NCBI GenBank assembly: GCA_027186245.1 | Contig: CP114487.1 | Location: forward strand, 6,443,001-6,507,000 | Source of the DNA: Coriaria nepalensis | Lineage: Eukaryota > Streptophyta > Magnoliopsida > Cucurbitales > Coriariaceae | Direction of reading: 5' to 3' | Length of the DNA stretch: 64,000 nucleotides | Shown: one piece after another, positions 1-11,629 of the stretch | Layout: each line of letters starts with the position of its first letter | Numbering within the stretch: the first letter of the stretch is position 1 | Notes under the pieces: model-generated | The model's database searches: none | What the model saw: the letters and a program-made list of their open reading frames with translations, nothing else | What the model was told of the DNA's origin: nothing | Made by a program: the position numbers and the translations under genes

Positions 1-235
1 TCTCAATCTTCAGAAACCTTTCTCTTAGCTTCAGAAGTAAGGAAATATGCCCCCCAAGAAACTTATTCAAAAAACGTTTGTCATTTCTTAACCCCTCTAC
101 CTCTTCTAACCGAGGATAGTCCTAAAAGTTCAACTCCGTCATAAGTGAGAAGTCACTTAGCCCAAATCTCATCGCTTTCCACAAACCAAACTCACAGTTC
201 TTTTTCCTTTTTGCAATTCGCTCGATGGATCATTA
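1..235 (-). pseudogene. DUF1985-type gene fragment (transposon-associated)
   Basis: On the minus strand this stretch reads as a piece of the plant DUF1985 domain, including MRFGLSDFSLMTEL. That corresponds to the RFG-x-x-E/D-F-x-L-x-T-G-L block I know from DUF1985 proteins, which usually sit beside Ulp1-like (C48) protease domains in Mutator-like transposons. The reading frame is broken: a TAG stop follows the MTELNF block and a frame change precedes MRFGL. The piece runs off the left edge, so its 3' part cannot be judged. The same domain occurs twice more in this window (7.6 kb and 52.5-53.4 kb). I infer a decayed transposon gene, not a working host gene. Confidence 0.5.
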
Positions 236-295
236 AGGAATTAACTAATTAATCTAACATCATCAGCCTCTCGTCTAGATCAAGCAATTAAATTT

Positions 296-600
296 TTCAT
301 AAATCAATAACAAACTAATTTTAAACTCAAATCTCATCAACATCAATCAAATACAATAAAAAATATTATAAATACATAGAAAGCGTCCAATCTCAGACCA
401 AACTGGAAAAAAAAAAAAACCTTTATTTCATAGATAATTACACTATTCTAATGACAAATTTGATTTTTTTTTTTATAAATCAATAACGGTCTAATTCAAA
501 CTCAAAACTCATCAATATCAATCAAACACAATAAAAGTTATCATAAATATATAGGTGCTCAATCTCAGACTAAACTAACAAAAAAAAAATCCTCATTTTA
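296..600. repeat. tandem duplication, two copies of about 125 bp
   Basis: Two imperfect direct copies start near 296 and 474. Each begins with a 'CATAAATCAATAAC'-like segment and runs through a 'CAATCTCAGACYAAACT' segment into a poly-A tract. The period is about 178 bp. They lie between the two parts of the DUF1985 fragment, in what would be its intron. Confidence 0.6.
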
Positions 601-633
601 TAAAATTATAACCAAAATAGAGAAATAACATAC

Positions 634-719
634 CTGCTCCGGGGAAAAGGTTTAACCTTCACCCATTGTTTTAGGATCGCTTCGAGCCTTTTTTTGGTTC
701 CTCCTTTGCGTACTCTTTC
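634..719 (-). pseudogene. possible upstream exon of the DUF1985 fragment
   Basis: The minus strand shows a short lysine-rich open stretch ending in a good splice donor (CGGAGCAG then GTATGT), with coding-like text such as KKRLEAILKQWVKVKPF. Its position upstream, in the same orientation as the DUF1985 fragment, suggests an earlier exon of that gene. A stop codon lies just before it and I do not recognise the peptide. It could be chance. Confidence 0.25.
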
Positions 720-1294
720 GACCTCCTTCACTTATCCTTTCTCTTCATATGTGAAACCTTTTTAACGATCTTTTAACTCACTATTATTGACCTTCAACCT
801 TTTAAAATACATTTTCACACAATTAAAATGAAAAAGGAAAAAAAATTGAAGAAGAAAACCATAACAATGGAGACTTACGTCTTTCTATATCGAGAGCGAA
901 GAAAAAGAAGTGCCGTGGTTACAGATACTTATTTTATTTTTCTTAAATTTTTTAAAAGGGCAAATAAATTTTTTTATTTTTTCTAATTTCTAAAATTGTA
1001 AAAATGCTAAGTTTATCAAAAAAATTTATCTTAGCGCTAAGCTTTTAAGCAAAATCCAAAATAAAGCCCGTATCACAAATTTAAATAATTAACAGCTGCT
1101 GATTGCTATTCTCATGCAAAGAGCATGGAAACACCTTGCCCCACTCTTCCTCTTCATTCTCAACACATGACCCAACTTATTCTTCAAAATGCGCCAAAAT
1201 CTTTTTTTCCTTTTCCATTCATTTTAAATAAAACTTATGGCCTTCACATTTATGATTGAACACCAACGTTCTAGACAAGAAAGATCCAGAAACT

Positions 1295-3343
1295 TTATAG
1301 TTCAACCTCCCAGGGTCGATTTAGCCTCCTTTTGGTACTAGGATGTGGGCTATTATTGCGATTATTATTAGTAGAATTTACACAAGAACCGGTCGTTGTG
1401 TCGTCGCTTTTGTAGCTTAAGCAAGCAAGATCTAACACCCGGCTGGGACTACGAGGTATAGATGGGATTGAAGCTCTTGCATTCTTTACGTAGTTACCGA
1501 TTAATGAAGAGTCTTGAATCAATTTAATACATTTCACCACTCTCTCCTGCCAAAGGGAAAACCAATAATAGCGAAAGATGTAATTAATATAAACACCAAT
1601 AAGAATGATCAACTGGAAATAATAAAAATACCCGAAAAATAAGACAAAAGCGTGTAGGTGACAAAAGATGAAGACTGCATTTGGAAAATAGCTTGGAACT
1701 CAAATTTGAGTTTATATAACTAACCAAGTTTGAGGCATCAATACACCAATTTGTCAAAACGGGTATTTCAAACGCAAATCCAGCTACGTCATTATATCTA
1801 CTTAAAAAGGTCTCCATTTCGATCAGCAACTACAATTAGAGTTTGCCTAAACTGAAATCTAGTGTAGTATTTTGGAGATTTTGTAAGCCTAAAAAACTTG
1901 TGAGTCCAAATTGGAATTCAGATTTAAACAGGAGTTTTAAGTCCCTGATCCAGATGAATCATAAAATAGGAACAACAACTACAGTTTAATACTTTTATCC
2001 AAAATGCACGGTAACAGCTTACTAAACATACCTTTTCAACATGTTGAGGGAGAAGAGAAAATGCTTTCTCAAAGTCCAGCATTGCAGTGTTGCCCGTAAC
2101 AGAGATTGCCACTGCTGCTGCAATTACTGATGGTCTGAACTCCAAGAAGTCAATTTCTGCATCAAATTCCCACAAACCAGAGATCAGAAAAAGTTCCACC
2201 TTTCTACTACATAGTATACATATAGAATAGAAACTGGACAAATTGATATAAACCTTGTATTATGCATAAGATTAGTTGAATCGATTGTGAAATGGAAACT
2301 CGAGGCAGGATTTGATCGCTGTTAATCTTGCAAATGAAACTATCTATGAAGGAGAAAGGAGTAATTGCTTGCATTCTCCACCTTAATGTGCTCAAAACCA
2401 GAAGCTCCATTCTTTCTATAGTCCGAGCTTCAAACACAAATTTCGAATCACCCACCTGGTAAAAGAAAAAAAAAAAAAAAAAAAACCGGATGTATAAAAC
2501 GTAGATAAAAAAAATAAGAAGCGAGATTATGCACAAGGGACCCTATCAAGGTAAACTTAAAATAGAAAACCTGCAAATCGAGCGAGAGCGGGACTTGAGT
2601 TTCCTCCAATTTGGCTGCAAGAGATAAACAGGCCACTGCCAATAATTGCATTGTCCAAGCTTTTCCTTTCTAAAGGAATAAGACTAAGATCATATTAATT
2701 TCGATTGAAAAGAGGATAGTATATGATGTGTGGATTAGTTTTCGAATCTACTTACAGGTAATTCATAGGTTGAAAAGAATCGATCCAAGTAGCTAATGGC
2801 CAAGTAGGCACAGAGAGGCCCAAAGCTAAAATGATCTTTGACCTATTTTGAAGCAAAAAGGCCAGTAAAGACTGAGAATACAAAGAAAGAGAAAAAATAT
2901 CCATAAAATTTTAAGAATCGGTCGAAATGGAAACCATTTCCAGCAATCGTATAAATTTGCAATGAAACTAGTCAATGAACACCAACTGAAGAAAAAAAAA
3001 ATCAAACCTTTGAAATCCAGTCAACAGCCTCTTTTCTAGCTGCAAGGTCCAAGTCTCCATTTCTCAATCTCTCCAAGTAATTAGAATTTGGAAAATGCTG
3101 GGATTCGATCTCCACCATTAAAGCCACACATTCATCACTAAGCAACGGCAATGATAAATCATATTCCTTGTCACCACCATATCGACGGCCAGGAAGACGC
3201 CGATTTTTCTCATATCTATCTTCCTCCTCAAACTCCGCTACTACTTTCCAATAATCTTCATTGTTGTTGGTATCGCCGAAAACGGCGTCGTTCTCTTCCG
3301 CGCATAAAAGGCTTGAAAATGCAGAGTCTAAACTGGGTGCCAT
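1295..3343 (-). CDS. D-type cyclin (CYCD2/CYCD4 group), six exons, 366 aa
   Basis: Minus-strand exons: 3343-3008, 2842-2756, 2669-2571, 2455-2254, 2156-2032 and 1546-1295. All introns are GT-AG and the phases join into 366 residues plus stop. D-type cyclins activate CDKA to phosphorylate retinoblastoma-related protein at G1/S in the nucleus. The Rb-binding LxCxE motif is present at residues 12-16 (LLCAE). The cyclin box follows across exons 1-4 (WISKV, then [17 protein letters not shown], then [11 protein letters not shown]), then the C-terminal cyclin fold ([12 protein letters not shown]) and a short Ser/Asn-rich tail with SPHPSTKRR. The start is the first ATG in frame. Length and exon count are normal for plant CYCD. 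The placement in CYCD2/CYCD4 rests on the C-terminal text ([13 protein letters not shown]) and is from memory. The leader is GA-rich on the coding strand, with a (TC)n tract just upstream. Confidence 0.95.
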
Positions 3344-3571
3344 TGATTGCCGAAAATCTCTCTCTCTATACTCTCTATCTTTCTCTCTATTTTTATTTCT
3401 CTTTCTCTCTATACTCACTCTGAAAGAAACAAATACAAAATGCAAAATTGAAGGACCTGAGAAAATGTTCTTCGCCGAAAGAAAAAAGAAAAACAAACGA
3501 AGTAAGAACAAAAAATTTATATACTGAACACTGAATAAGACCACTCACTCGCTCATCAATCCCTCACTCAG

Positions 3572-3597
3572 TCTCTCTCTCTCTCTCTCTCTCTCTC
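3572..3597. repeat. (TC)n microsatellite upstream of the cyclin
   Basis: An uninterrupted CT/GA dinucleotide tract about 230 bp upstream of the cyclin start codon. On the cyclin strand it reads GA/AG, a common sequence type in plant 5' leaders and promoters. Any regulatory role is inference. Confidence 0.8.
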
Positions 3598-3599
3598 GT

Positions 3600-4720
3600 A
3601 CTAGCTAACTCTGAAAGGTGGTCTGAAAAGACTGCCGCAAGGGAGGACCTTATGAAGGAAATGAGCGACCCTTTTTAGGGTGAAGTTAGAGACAGAGAGG
3701 GGAAGGGGAAGGAGGAGAGGGAGAGAGAACAGATATGGAATGAAAATGAGAGAGAGGAGGGGACAGGCAAATTTACAAGATTTTAATTTTTAGCGACACT
3801 GGAAAATTGTCCAAAATCCCTGCATTTTGGGTGCAAAAGCGTTTTTTTTTTTTTTTTTCCAAAATATATGGGAGTGTTTGACGACGTTTTTTAAAGTATT
3901 TTTTGTCCTTGTAAAAATGAAAATTGGTTTTAGAAGAGAGGGATAATAACTTTCCTTGGTAAATACAAAAAGTATCTAAAAATAAAAATATAAAAACAGA
4001 TTTTAGTAGTTTTTACTATTTTGAGCAAATTTTTTTTTTCCACCACTTTTCTACTATAGCCCTACATTTTTCTCTTTTCTTTATTTACCAAATGGTTTTA
4101 CATTCCAAAAACTGATTTTTTATTCTCTAACATAATTTTTTTGTAATAATTATAAAAATTAATTTTTCGATGTAAAATACAAAACTATTGCAAAGCATTA
4201 TACATTTACTAAATTTTGAGAATTATCCAAAACATAAATTTGTAGATGGGGTTAGCTTTATATATAATTTTAGAGTAAAATTTTGAGAATTATTCAAAAT
4301 ATAAATATATTTACTAAATGTTTTTTTTTTTTAATTTATATATGTATTAAGAAAAAAATATATTGAAATTAATATTCAAACCTTCTATTCTAACATTAAC
4401 TTTCTTTCTTTTTCTTTTCTCATTTTAACGAATAAGACTTCTCATTCTTCATTCATTTTTTCCGATTTTAATTCTTCGTCATTTTTCTGTGAATTTTTCT
4501 TCAAATCATTCATCTATGAATGTTCATTTCGTTGAATCCTTCAACAAAAGTATTAAATCATCTGAATTGGTACTTCACTCGTCACTCATTTTTTTAGAAC
4601 TTTTTCTTTCTTTTTTTTTTTTTTGCAAATCATTTGATGTATTTCAAAATGTTTATTCTTTCATTTTTGTCCATGCTCACTAGCCTTTTTTTTCTTCTTC
4701 TTTATCAACGAGTTGGAATT
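3600..4720. other. AT-rich intergenic DNA
   Basis: GA-rich DNA to about 3770, probably cyclin promoter, then AT-rich sequence with poly-T runs. No coding pattern was seen on either strand. Confidence 0.5.
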
Positions 4721-4725
4721 TCTAG

Positions 4726-5352
4726 ATCCGTTCAGCTCAACGGGACTAGAAATTTTTAAACGCATGAGCTCAACAGGTCTAGAAACAAAGACTTGTTAAG
4801 CTCTCAATAGGTAAGAATAAACTAACACGTTGAGCTTAAAGGGGCAGTTAATTCTAGTTATCGAGATTTCCATAGGTCAAAAAGAATGGACCCGTTGATA
4901 TCAAAGAGTTAGTTAATTTTGATCCATTGAGATTAAAAGATCAGTTAATTATGACCCGCTGAAATCAAATGATTAGTTTTTTCTAACTCGTTGAATGTTT
5001 CTAACCCATTAATCTCAACAGATCATAATCAATTGACTCATTGATCTCGAAATTCAGTTGTTTTTTATCTGTTGAATGTTTCTGACCCGTTGATATTAAC
5101 ATGTGCGAAACAATTGACCCATTGAACTCAAATGGTGAGAAATAATTGACCCATAAAGCTCAAAGGGTCTATTGTTTATGACTCATTGAATGTTTCTATT
5201 GATTCATTGAGCTCAACGGATTAGAAACAACTGACTCAATGAGGTCAATGAGTTATAATTAACTGTCCCGTTGATATCAATGGATCATTTATTTCTGAAC
5301 CGTTGAGATCAACGGGTAATTTTATTTTGACCCGTTAATCTCAACGGGTCTA
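4726..5352. repeat. palindrome-based minisatellite array
   Basis: An irregular array of diverged copies of a palindromic core close to CCGTTGAGNTCAACGG, joined by spacers such as AGAAATAATTGAC. More than a dozen recognisable half or whole cores occur. Because each unit is self-complementary, the array reads similarly on both strands. Further copies lie at 6180-6262 and 7074-7275. No ORF explains it. Confidence 0.75.
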
Positions 5353-5965
5353 AGCCATACCTTTCTTCTTTTTTTGTGTATGTTTTTATTAGTATAATTA
5401 AGATATTGATTTAAAATTAGTTTTTTTTTTTAGGAATGAGTAGTCATATATGTTTATAAATATATACTATAATAGGGAATGGAAAAATGATAAGACCACC
5501 ATAAAATAATGGTGGTGTCTGTAGGACTTAGTGGTTATGACAGGCATTGCGATTGAAACTAACATAAGTTTTAGTGAACTGTTAAAAGCCGTTTATGAAG
5601 CTATCGAAGTTAATCGAATGAATTTGGTTTGTAACCTATCATACAAGCTGGCATCCCCTTTATATGAGTGTCCATGTGCTACCATTCTTAGTCCATGTGC
5701 TTTCCGATCCATGTAGATCTCCACTATACATGAAGTTGATTCCTACAAGGACAAATGATGTATGTCCAAGATTCTAGTCAAATACCCGATCTTTCAAATT
5801 TTCATGAGAATATTATATTCACTAAAACTCGTGATATTGGTAATGTTCATGATGTTGGTTAACCCACTAAAGTACATGATTTTTTTTAATGCTCATGAGA
5901 ATCTTAGACTCATTGGAGTACTTGATCTTAGTAATGATGAAAATTTGAATAATATGCATGTCAAT

Positions 5966-6553
5966 AATTCCTATATATAATATGCAATCATAATTTGTCA
6001 TATACTTACGATGTACATCGCTTCAACTATTTGTAGTACTTTGAATAAATGTCACAACTAATACAAAATGTTACCTATGACATAAGACATAACCCTACAC
6101 ATGATTTTTACAAAGAATAACTTATGACATATGAAGTAGGAATTTTGATTGTAATGTATTAAAAAAATGGAATTATAATTTCAATGGCTCAGAAATAACT
6201 CGCCCATTGAAATCAATGGATCAGAAAGATTGTTGATCTTAACTTGTTAACTTTTTCTGACTTGTTAAGAAATTATTTTGAGTTTTTTTCTATCTACAAA
6301 TTAAATTCAAATCATGAAACTATGTTCTTTTGTTATTTTTCTATGTTTACATATGTACCCCAAGAATTCCTATATATAACATGCAATCATAACTTGTCCT
6401 ACACTTACAATGAATATTATTACTTCAACTACCTATGTGATATGTAGTACTTTGAATTAATGTCACGACTAATACAAATAGTTGCCTATGACATATGACA
6501 TAACTCTCTGCACACGAATTTTATAAAGAGTAACCTACGACATATGAAGTAGG
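5966..6553. repeat. direct duplication of about 180 bp
   Basis: 5966-6140 and 6365-6553 share the same series of landmarks (AATTCCTATATATAA, GCAATCATAA, TAGTACTTTGAAT, GACATATGAAGTAGG) at about 80-90% identity by eye. They are about 400 bp apart. A copy of the palindromic minisatellite core lies between them. Confidence 0.65.
6180..6262. repeat. palindromic minisatellite core, outlying copies
   Basis: Diverged copies of the core found at 4.7-5.4 kb (for example CGCCCATTGAAATCAATGG), located between the two arms of the 180-bp duplication. Confidence 0.5.
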
Positions 6554-7073
6554 TGTTGGGCATGGTACTCTGAAAATATGTAAGATATTATTTTAATGAA
6601 ATTAATAAATGTGATTTTTTTTATATAATTGTTGTGAATGTATAATCATCAAATAATATGAATAAATATCATAAAATTCTAATTCATTAATATGATTATA
6701 ATCTTTTATTAGTATGAGAGGATTAAGATTATAGATAATGAATTATATTGTCCGCAATATATTAAAATATGAAAATTTTAATATAGTGGTTATGAGTACG
6801 GTCCACTAGCTTTTTCCCCCCGATCACCCGCTTTAAGAACACGATCACTATCTATATGTTGTTGATTGGTTAGCTTCATGTTTTCTTCTTCTTCCTCCTC
6901 AACATATTCTTCCTCTTTAAGCTCTCCTTTATCGAAATTGGAAATATAGGGTTTGGGCTGCTTCTTCAATTGATAAGCATTAAATATGTATGTACATTCA
7001 CCTATATAATAAAATTGATGTTAGATTGAGGTCTAGTGAAATAGTTAGAGTTAAATACGCCTTGAGCTAAAAT

Positions 7074-7275
7074 GGTCAGAAACAAGTGACCATTTGAGCT
7101 CAATGGGTCAGTTATTTATGACCTACTGTTCTCAACCAGTCATCTAATAATAACTCATTGGGCTCAAATGGTCATAAATAACAGACTCATTGAGCTCAAC
7201 GGGGTCATTTAATAACAACCCGTTAAGATCAATGGATCTCTTGTTTCTAACATGTTGAGCTCAAAGGTTAAAAAA
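7074..7275. repeat. palindromic minisatellite core, second cluster
   Basis: Several copies of the same self-complementary core (for example CATTGAGCTCAACGGGGTCA and CCGTTAAGATCAATGGATC). They are separated from the main array by about 1.7 kb of AT-rich DNA and the 180-bp duplication. Confidence 0.65.
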
Positions 7276-7624
7276 ATAGTTAATAATAAAAAAGGAAAAA
7301 TATATTCCGATCGGAATCAAAACTAACCTCTAAATTTTTTAGAGTCTTAAATTCTAAGACATACAATTCTTTTCTAAATGGCCATCCTTCTTTGCTTAAT
7401 TCAGTATGTGAGGAATCCTGGTAGTTTCCAAATTGCTCCCAATAACTTTCCAAGCGTGGGAATTACCTCAAGAGTGGGAATTGCCTCAAGAATCCATACA
7501 TGTAGAGTAATAAAATTACATCAGTAATAAGATTAGGATGTTAATTAATACTATTATTACATCAGTAAATATTATTATCTTGATAGCTAATTGAAATCCA
7601 TTAAGAGCATATGTTTTGATTATT

Positions 7625-7800
7625 TTTTTACTTGACAGTTCTATTGTAAACTAAATCACCCCAAGGGTAACTGTTGAAGAAATCAAGGTTTGACACCATT
7701 GATAGATGTATCAAATCAATTTTGTTCATCTTCTCTTTACCCAAGAGGATGACCTCAAAAAAGTATACACTGGCCAACTTCACAGACTCCACATTCAAAT
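7625..7800 (-). pseudogene. DUF1985 domain fragment
   Basis: The minus strand encodes part of a DUF1985 domain: LASVYFFEVILLGKEKMNK, then FFNSYPWGDLVYNRT. The F-x-x-x-x-LLGKEK and N-x-YPWG-x-L-x-Y blocks are family hallmarks (established knowledge). The same NSYPWG-x-LVY text recurs in the 52.8-53.1 kb fragment. Only about 55 codons survive and no start, protease domain or full exon set is visible, so this is a relic. Its upstream edge abuts a segment that also ends the LTR at 15.78 kb. Confidence 0.6.
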
Positions 7801-7960
7801 AGTCTATAAGTAATCTGTAAGCGAAAGTATGGATTAAACTTATAGACATAATTCACAAAAAATTTCAGATATAATCTGAAATATATATTAAACTTATAGA
7901 GACATATACCAAGATCGATCATATAATGTATACATAAACTATGTATAAATAATGTAATAC
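7798..7960. repeat. LTR-end fragment shared with 15.78-15.92 kb
   Basis: The segment starting AGTCTATAAGTAATCTGTAA and running through ACCAAGATCGATCATA closely matches 15780-15900. I infer a fragment of the same copia-type LTR, inserted next to the DUF1985 relic. Confidence 0.45.
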
Positions 7961-10900
7961 TAGTATATCATTTAGGTTTACCTACCTATTTGTTACTTTT
8001 TTTTTGGGTATATATATATATATAAAAGAAAATTAAAGGTTAGGATAATGACAAAGTGATTAAACTAAGATAAAATTAAATAAAAATGGAATGATTTGAT
8101 AATTATAGGAGTTTCAATTTTCAGCCTTAATATAAATAAAGATTTGCAAAATAGACAAAGATTGAAATTTTGTGTCAAATGGCTCTATTTTTAAATTTAT
8201 ATAGATAAAATTATTAATTTATTATTATTTTTATTAGAAGAGATATCTCGGTTAATTCCAAGCCAGACAAAAGATTTTGGTCTAAGCTAGACTAAGATTA
8301 TCTAAGTCCAAGCCAATGGACCAAAATCCTCAGTCTGGCATGAAGAAAAAAAAAAAAGGGAGGAGGCATAAAAAAGACGAACAACTGAGGAGCAATCGAG
8401 ATCGTGGTTCAAGGAGAAGACGTGAAAGTGGTGGTTTAATGGCGAATCGTGGTTCGATGATGGAAGAGGGATCGCAGAGGAGAGAGGAAGAGAGAGGATC
8501 ATGGAGGAGGAGATGGAGATGTTGAGATTGTGAAGCATAGAGAGAGAGGTTGAGATCATAGAGAAAGGGGGGTTGAGATCGTGGAGTTGCGTTTTGGGAA
8601 GGAAAAGAAGTGAGAGACTAAAATGAGAAGAGAATGATGAGAAATAAAAGTATTTTGAGATTTAAAATTTTTCATTTAAAAATGAGGATTAGAGGTAAAG
8701 TATTTTTCATTTGAAATAAGTTTTATCACTGAAATTATCTCTATTAATTATTTAATTAAAAAATTAATAAAAAATTAATATAAATAATTAACATAAATAA
8801 TTGCTAAGTTATTTAATTTGTCTAAGTTTTTTTTTTAATGTTTGATTTCCTACTACTTTCTTTAGAAGTAATTATAATATTTATAAAATTAACATAAGAT
8901 TTTAATTATAAGATAAAATTTTGATTTGTTAATAATTTTCAGATAAATTGTTAGAAGACTGACATAATTATTTATAAATTTGAAATATTATTTATAATTC
9001 ACTCCTATTAAAAATATTATTTAAATCAAATATTAATTTATTATATATTAAATAATTAAGTTTTCTTTTTTTTTTTTGCCAAAAAAAGTTAGTCGAGGTT
9101 GTGTTGTAGGTAGAGAACAGAAAACTTAAATCGGAAGAGTACAAATTGGTAATTATAAGAATGGTAAAAGGGTAAACATGTAAGAGCATAAATGTCTAGT
9201 GGCCAATAGGCGTGAGAGCTGTCTTCTTCCTCCCATGCTGACACGTGTTTACTGACTGTAGCAGTAGTTGATGTCTGGAACCATCTGCCTAGCGTTAAAG
9301 TTACAGTTTTGCCCTCTCCTTTTTCCTTCGGTTCATCTTAATTATTGTTATAAGTATAGTTTATATATATATATATATATATCATTCTCCTCTTATTTTA
9401 ATTTACCAAAGTTATATTTCTACATATACATGTATATGAACTATTTTCATCAATAGAAATAAATAATAATAATAATATATGATGTGGAAATTTTTGTTAA
9501 TTATTATTATATATAAAATCTAAGTACGAAGAGTGATGTATAATATAAAGTTAATATTTATGGTGAATTCTTATAAAAAAGAGGAATATTTTTATTTTTA
9601 ATAATTATATAATAATATGTGTAGTTAATATATGTGCTTAATTACTTCGTAGCCAACTTACTCATATATACTAGTGAATTGTAAATCCAGTCATACGTAA
9701 GAAACATCAATCAATTTTCAAATACAACTTCTGTACAGTTTTTGAATGGAACTTAATTGAATATCATTGTTGAATGTTGAGGCTGCAGGCCATGCAGTTT
9801 ATTAATTTAACACTGATTTACTTGTATGGTTATTTATAATTAGTATTGAAACTTCATCTCACGTTATGCCTATTATAATTTGTAACTTTCATTAAATTTA
9901 TATAATAAAAAAAAAAAACTCATTGATGAATGGATGCAACTAGAGTGGGCCAAAGGAATTGTATCCTATTGATGACTAGGGTTTATAATTTGGTTTTCAT
10001 TGTAATTGGACTTTTCACTGTTTACGTAAAGAGAAGAATCTGGTCAGTCCCCATGCAAACTATCTAGTAAAAAGAAAGAGAGAATTATATGTAAAAAGCT
10101 AAATCTAGAATCATGAAAACAGAAAATCTTTGTCAAAAATCAGGCAAAGTAAAAGTCGTGGTTATGGTCTTTGTATTGGACTCATGAGAATCAAAGCTGA
10201 ATCTCTGAAAAAGATGTCCACTTTTAGGAGCGTACTCTTCTTTTCTATTTTAAATACTTTTAGGCATTTGTAATTAGTGAGAGGCACTAAACTGAAGATT
10301 AAGATCAGGTATTATTGGTAATTAGTGTCTTAATGATCAGGATGGGATGTTGAAAACGACAAAAAGACATGGTTAGCTAGCGAGTACAATACATTTCCTT
10401 TTGTAGCTAAAACATGACAAGGTGATGTCTAAACATATGTTAGGATTTTACTAAACTACAAATCTTAGTAGTAGTAATTAATTAATTAAACTGTGAAGTG
10501 AAGGATGGTATTTCGCATCTTATAATATCGTGCAAGTTGCAAGACCAAGCAGTGGATGCCATGAGGTTAAAAGACTCCGAAAGGCTTCAGAAGAAAAGCC
10601 AATAGTTAGAACCAGATCTCTTTCAAGAGTACGTAAAGATAAGATAGTTAAATAATATAGATTATGCCCATAATCTGCTAGATTTTGACTGTAATTTGTC
10701 ATCAAATCTTGTCATCTCAGTTAGTTATCAGTTTTTTTTTTTTTTTTTTAATTCATTAGGAAAATGGCTAATCATAGATCAAGAATGGTGAGGAGAAACA
10801 TCTAAGTTAAATTTAACATGAATTTTTTAAGACTATTTATATTTAAAGTAATTTTAAATTAGAATTTGAGTAAACAAGAATTAAAGCATATAATTAGAAT

Positions 10901-11592
10901 GAATTTTTAAAATACTTGACGAACCGTATTAAAATCTTATATATAAATAGATTTTTTCTTTTTAAAAACGAAATATCATACCAACTGTAATAAACGTAGC
11001 ATAGAACTTCGGATGCTTGTTCTTGGATTCACTAAACACGATGCATGCTTGAAAATGAAGTTCACTACTAAAGAAAACTTTGTAGAAATGGACACAAATT
11101 TCTAACCCCTTTGTGCTACTTTCTTCTATCCTTTTATGTAATGGAATTTTTTTTACCTTTCTATGAAAAAACAAAAAAATAAAAGATGCAAAACTTTAGG
11201 TGCAGAGGTTAAGTTTAAGTAATCAATCAATTGTGTAATTAGGTTAGTGGAAAAACACCATTAATTAAGAGTTTTGAATAATATGGGCATTGTCAGTTTT
11301 GTGCAAATATCAAAGCCTCCAGTCCACTCCACGTTCCCAATTAATACTCTTCTTAATTTAACCATTTGGTCTAAAGAGAGTCTTCTTACACTGTTTGAGA
11401 TCCGAGCTTCACAGAGTGTCATCCCCACCACCTTCATTGATACTGTCTTATTTTTCCTTTCATTTTCTTTTTTTTTTTATTCTCCTTTTTCATTATTATA
11501 TATTATTTTTCTTCCTTTCCTTTTGCTGTTTCAAGCCCGAGAATGGATCGATCATGTATTCGTGACTAATCTATGCCCCTCGTGTAGATCCG

Positions 11593-11629
<37 letters not shown>

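Noticed and set aside
4726..7275. CRISPR-like spaced repeats
   Set aside because: Units vary too much in sequence and spacing, the spacers are themselves repetitive, and this is a plant nuclear sequence.
8302..8559. Open frames on both strands around 8.3-8.5 kb
   Set aside because: GA-rich, repeat-like composition (AGAGGAAGAGAGAGG); no recognisable protein.
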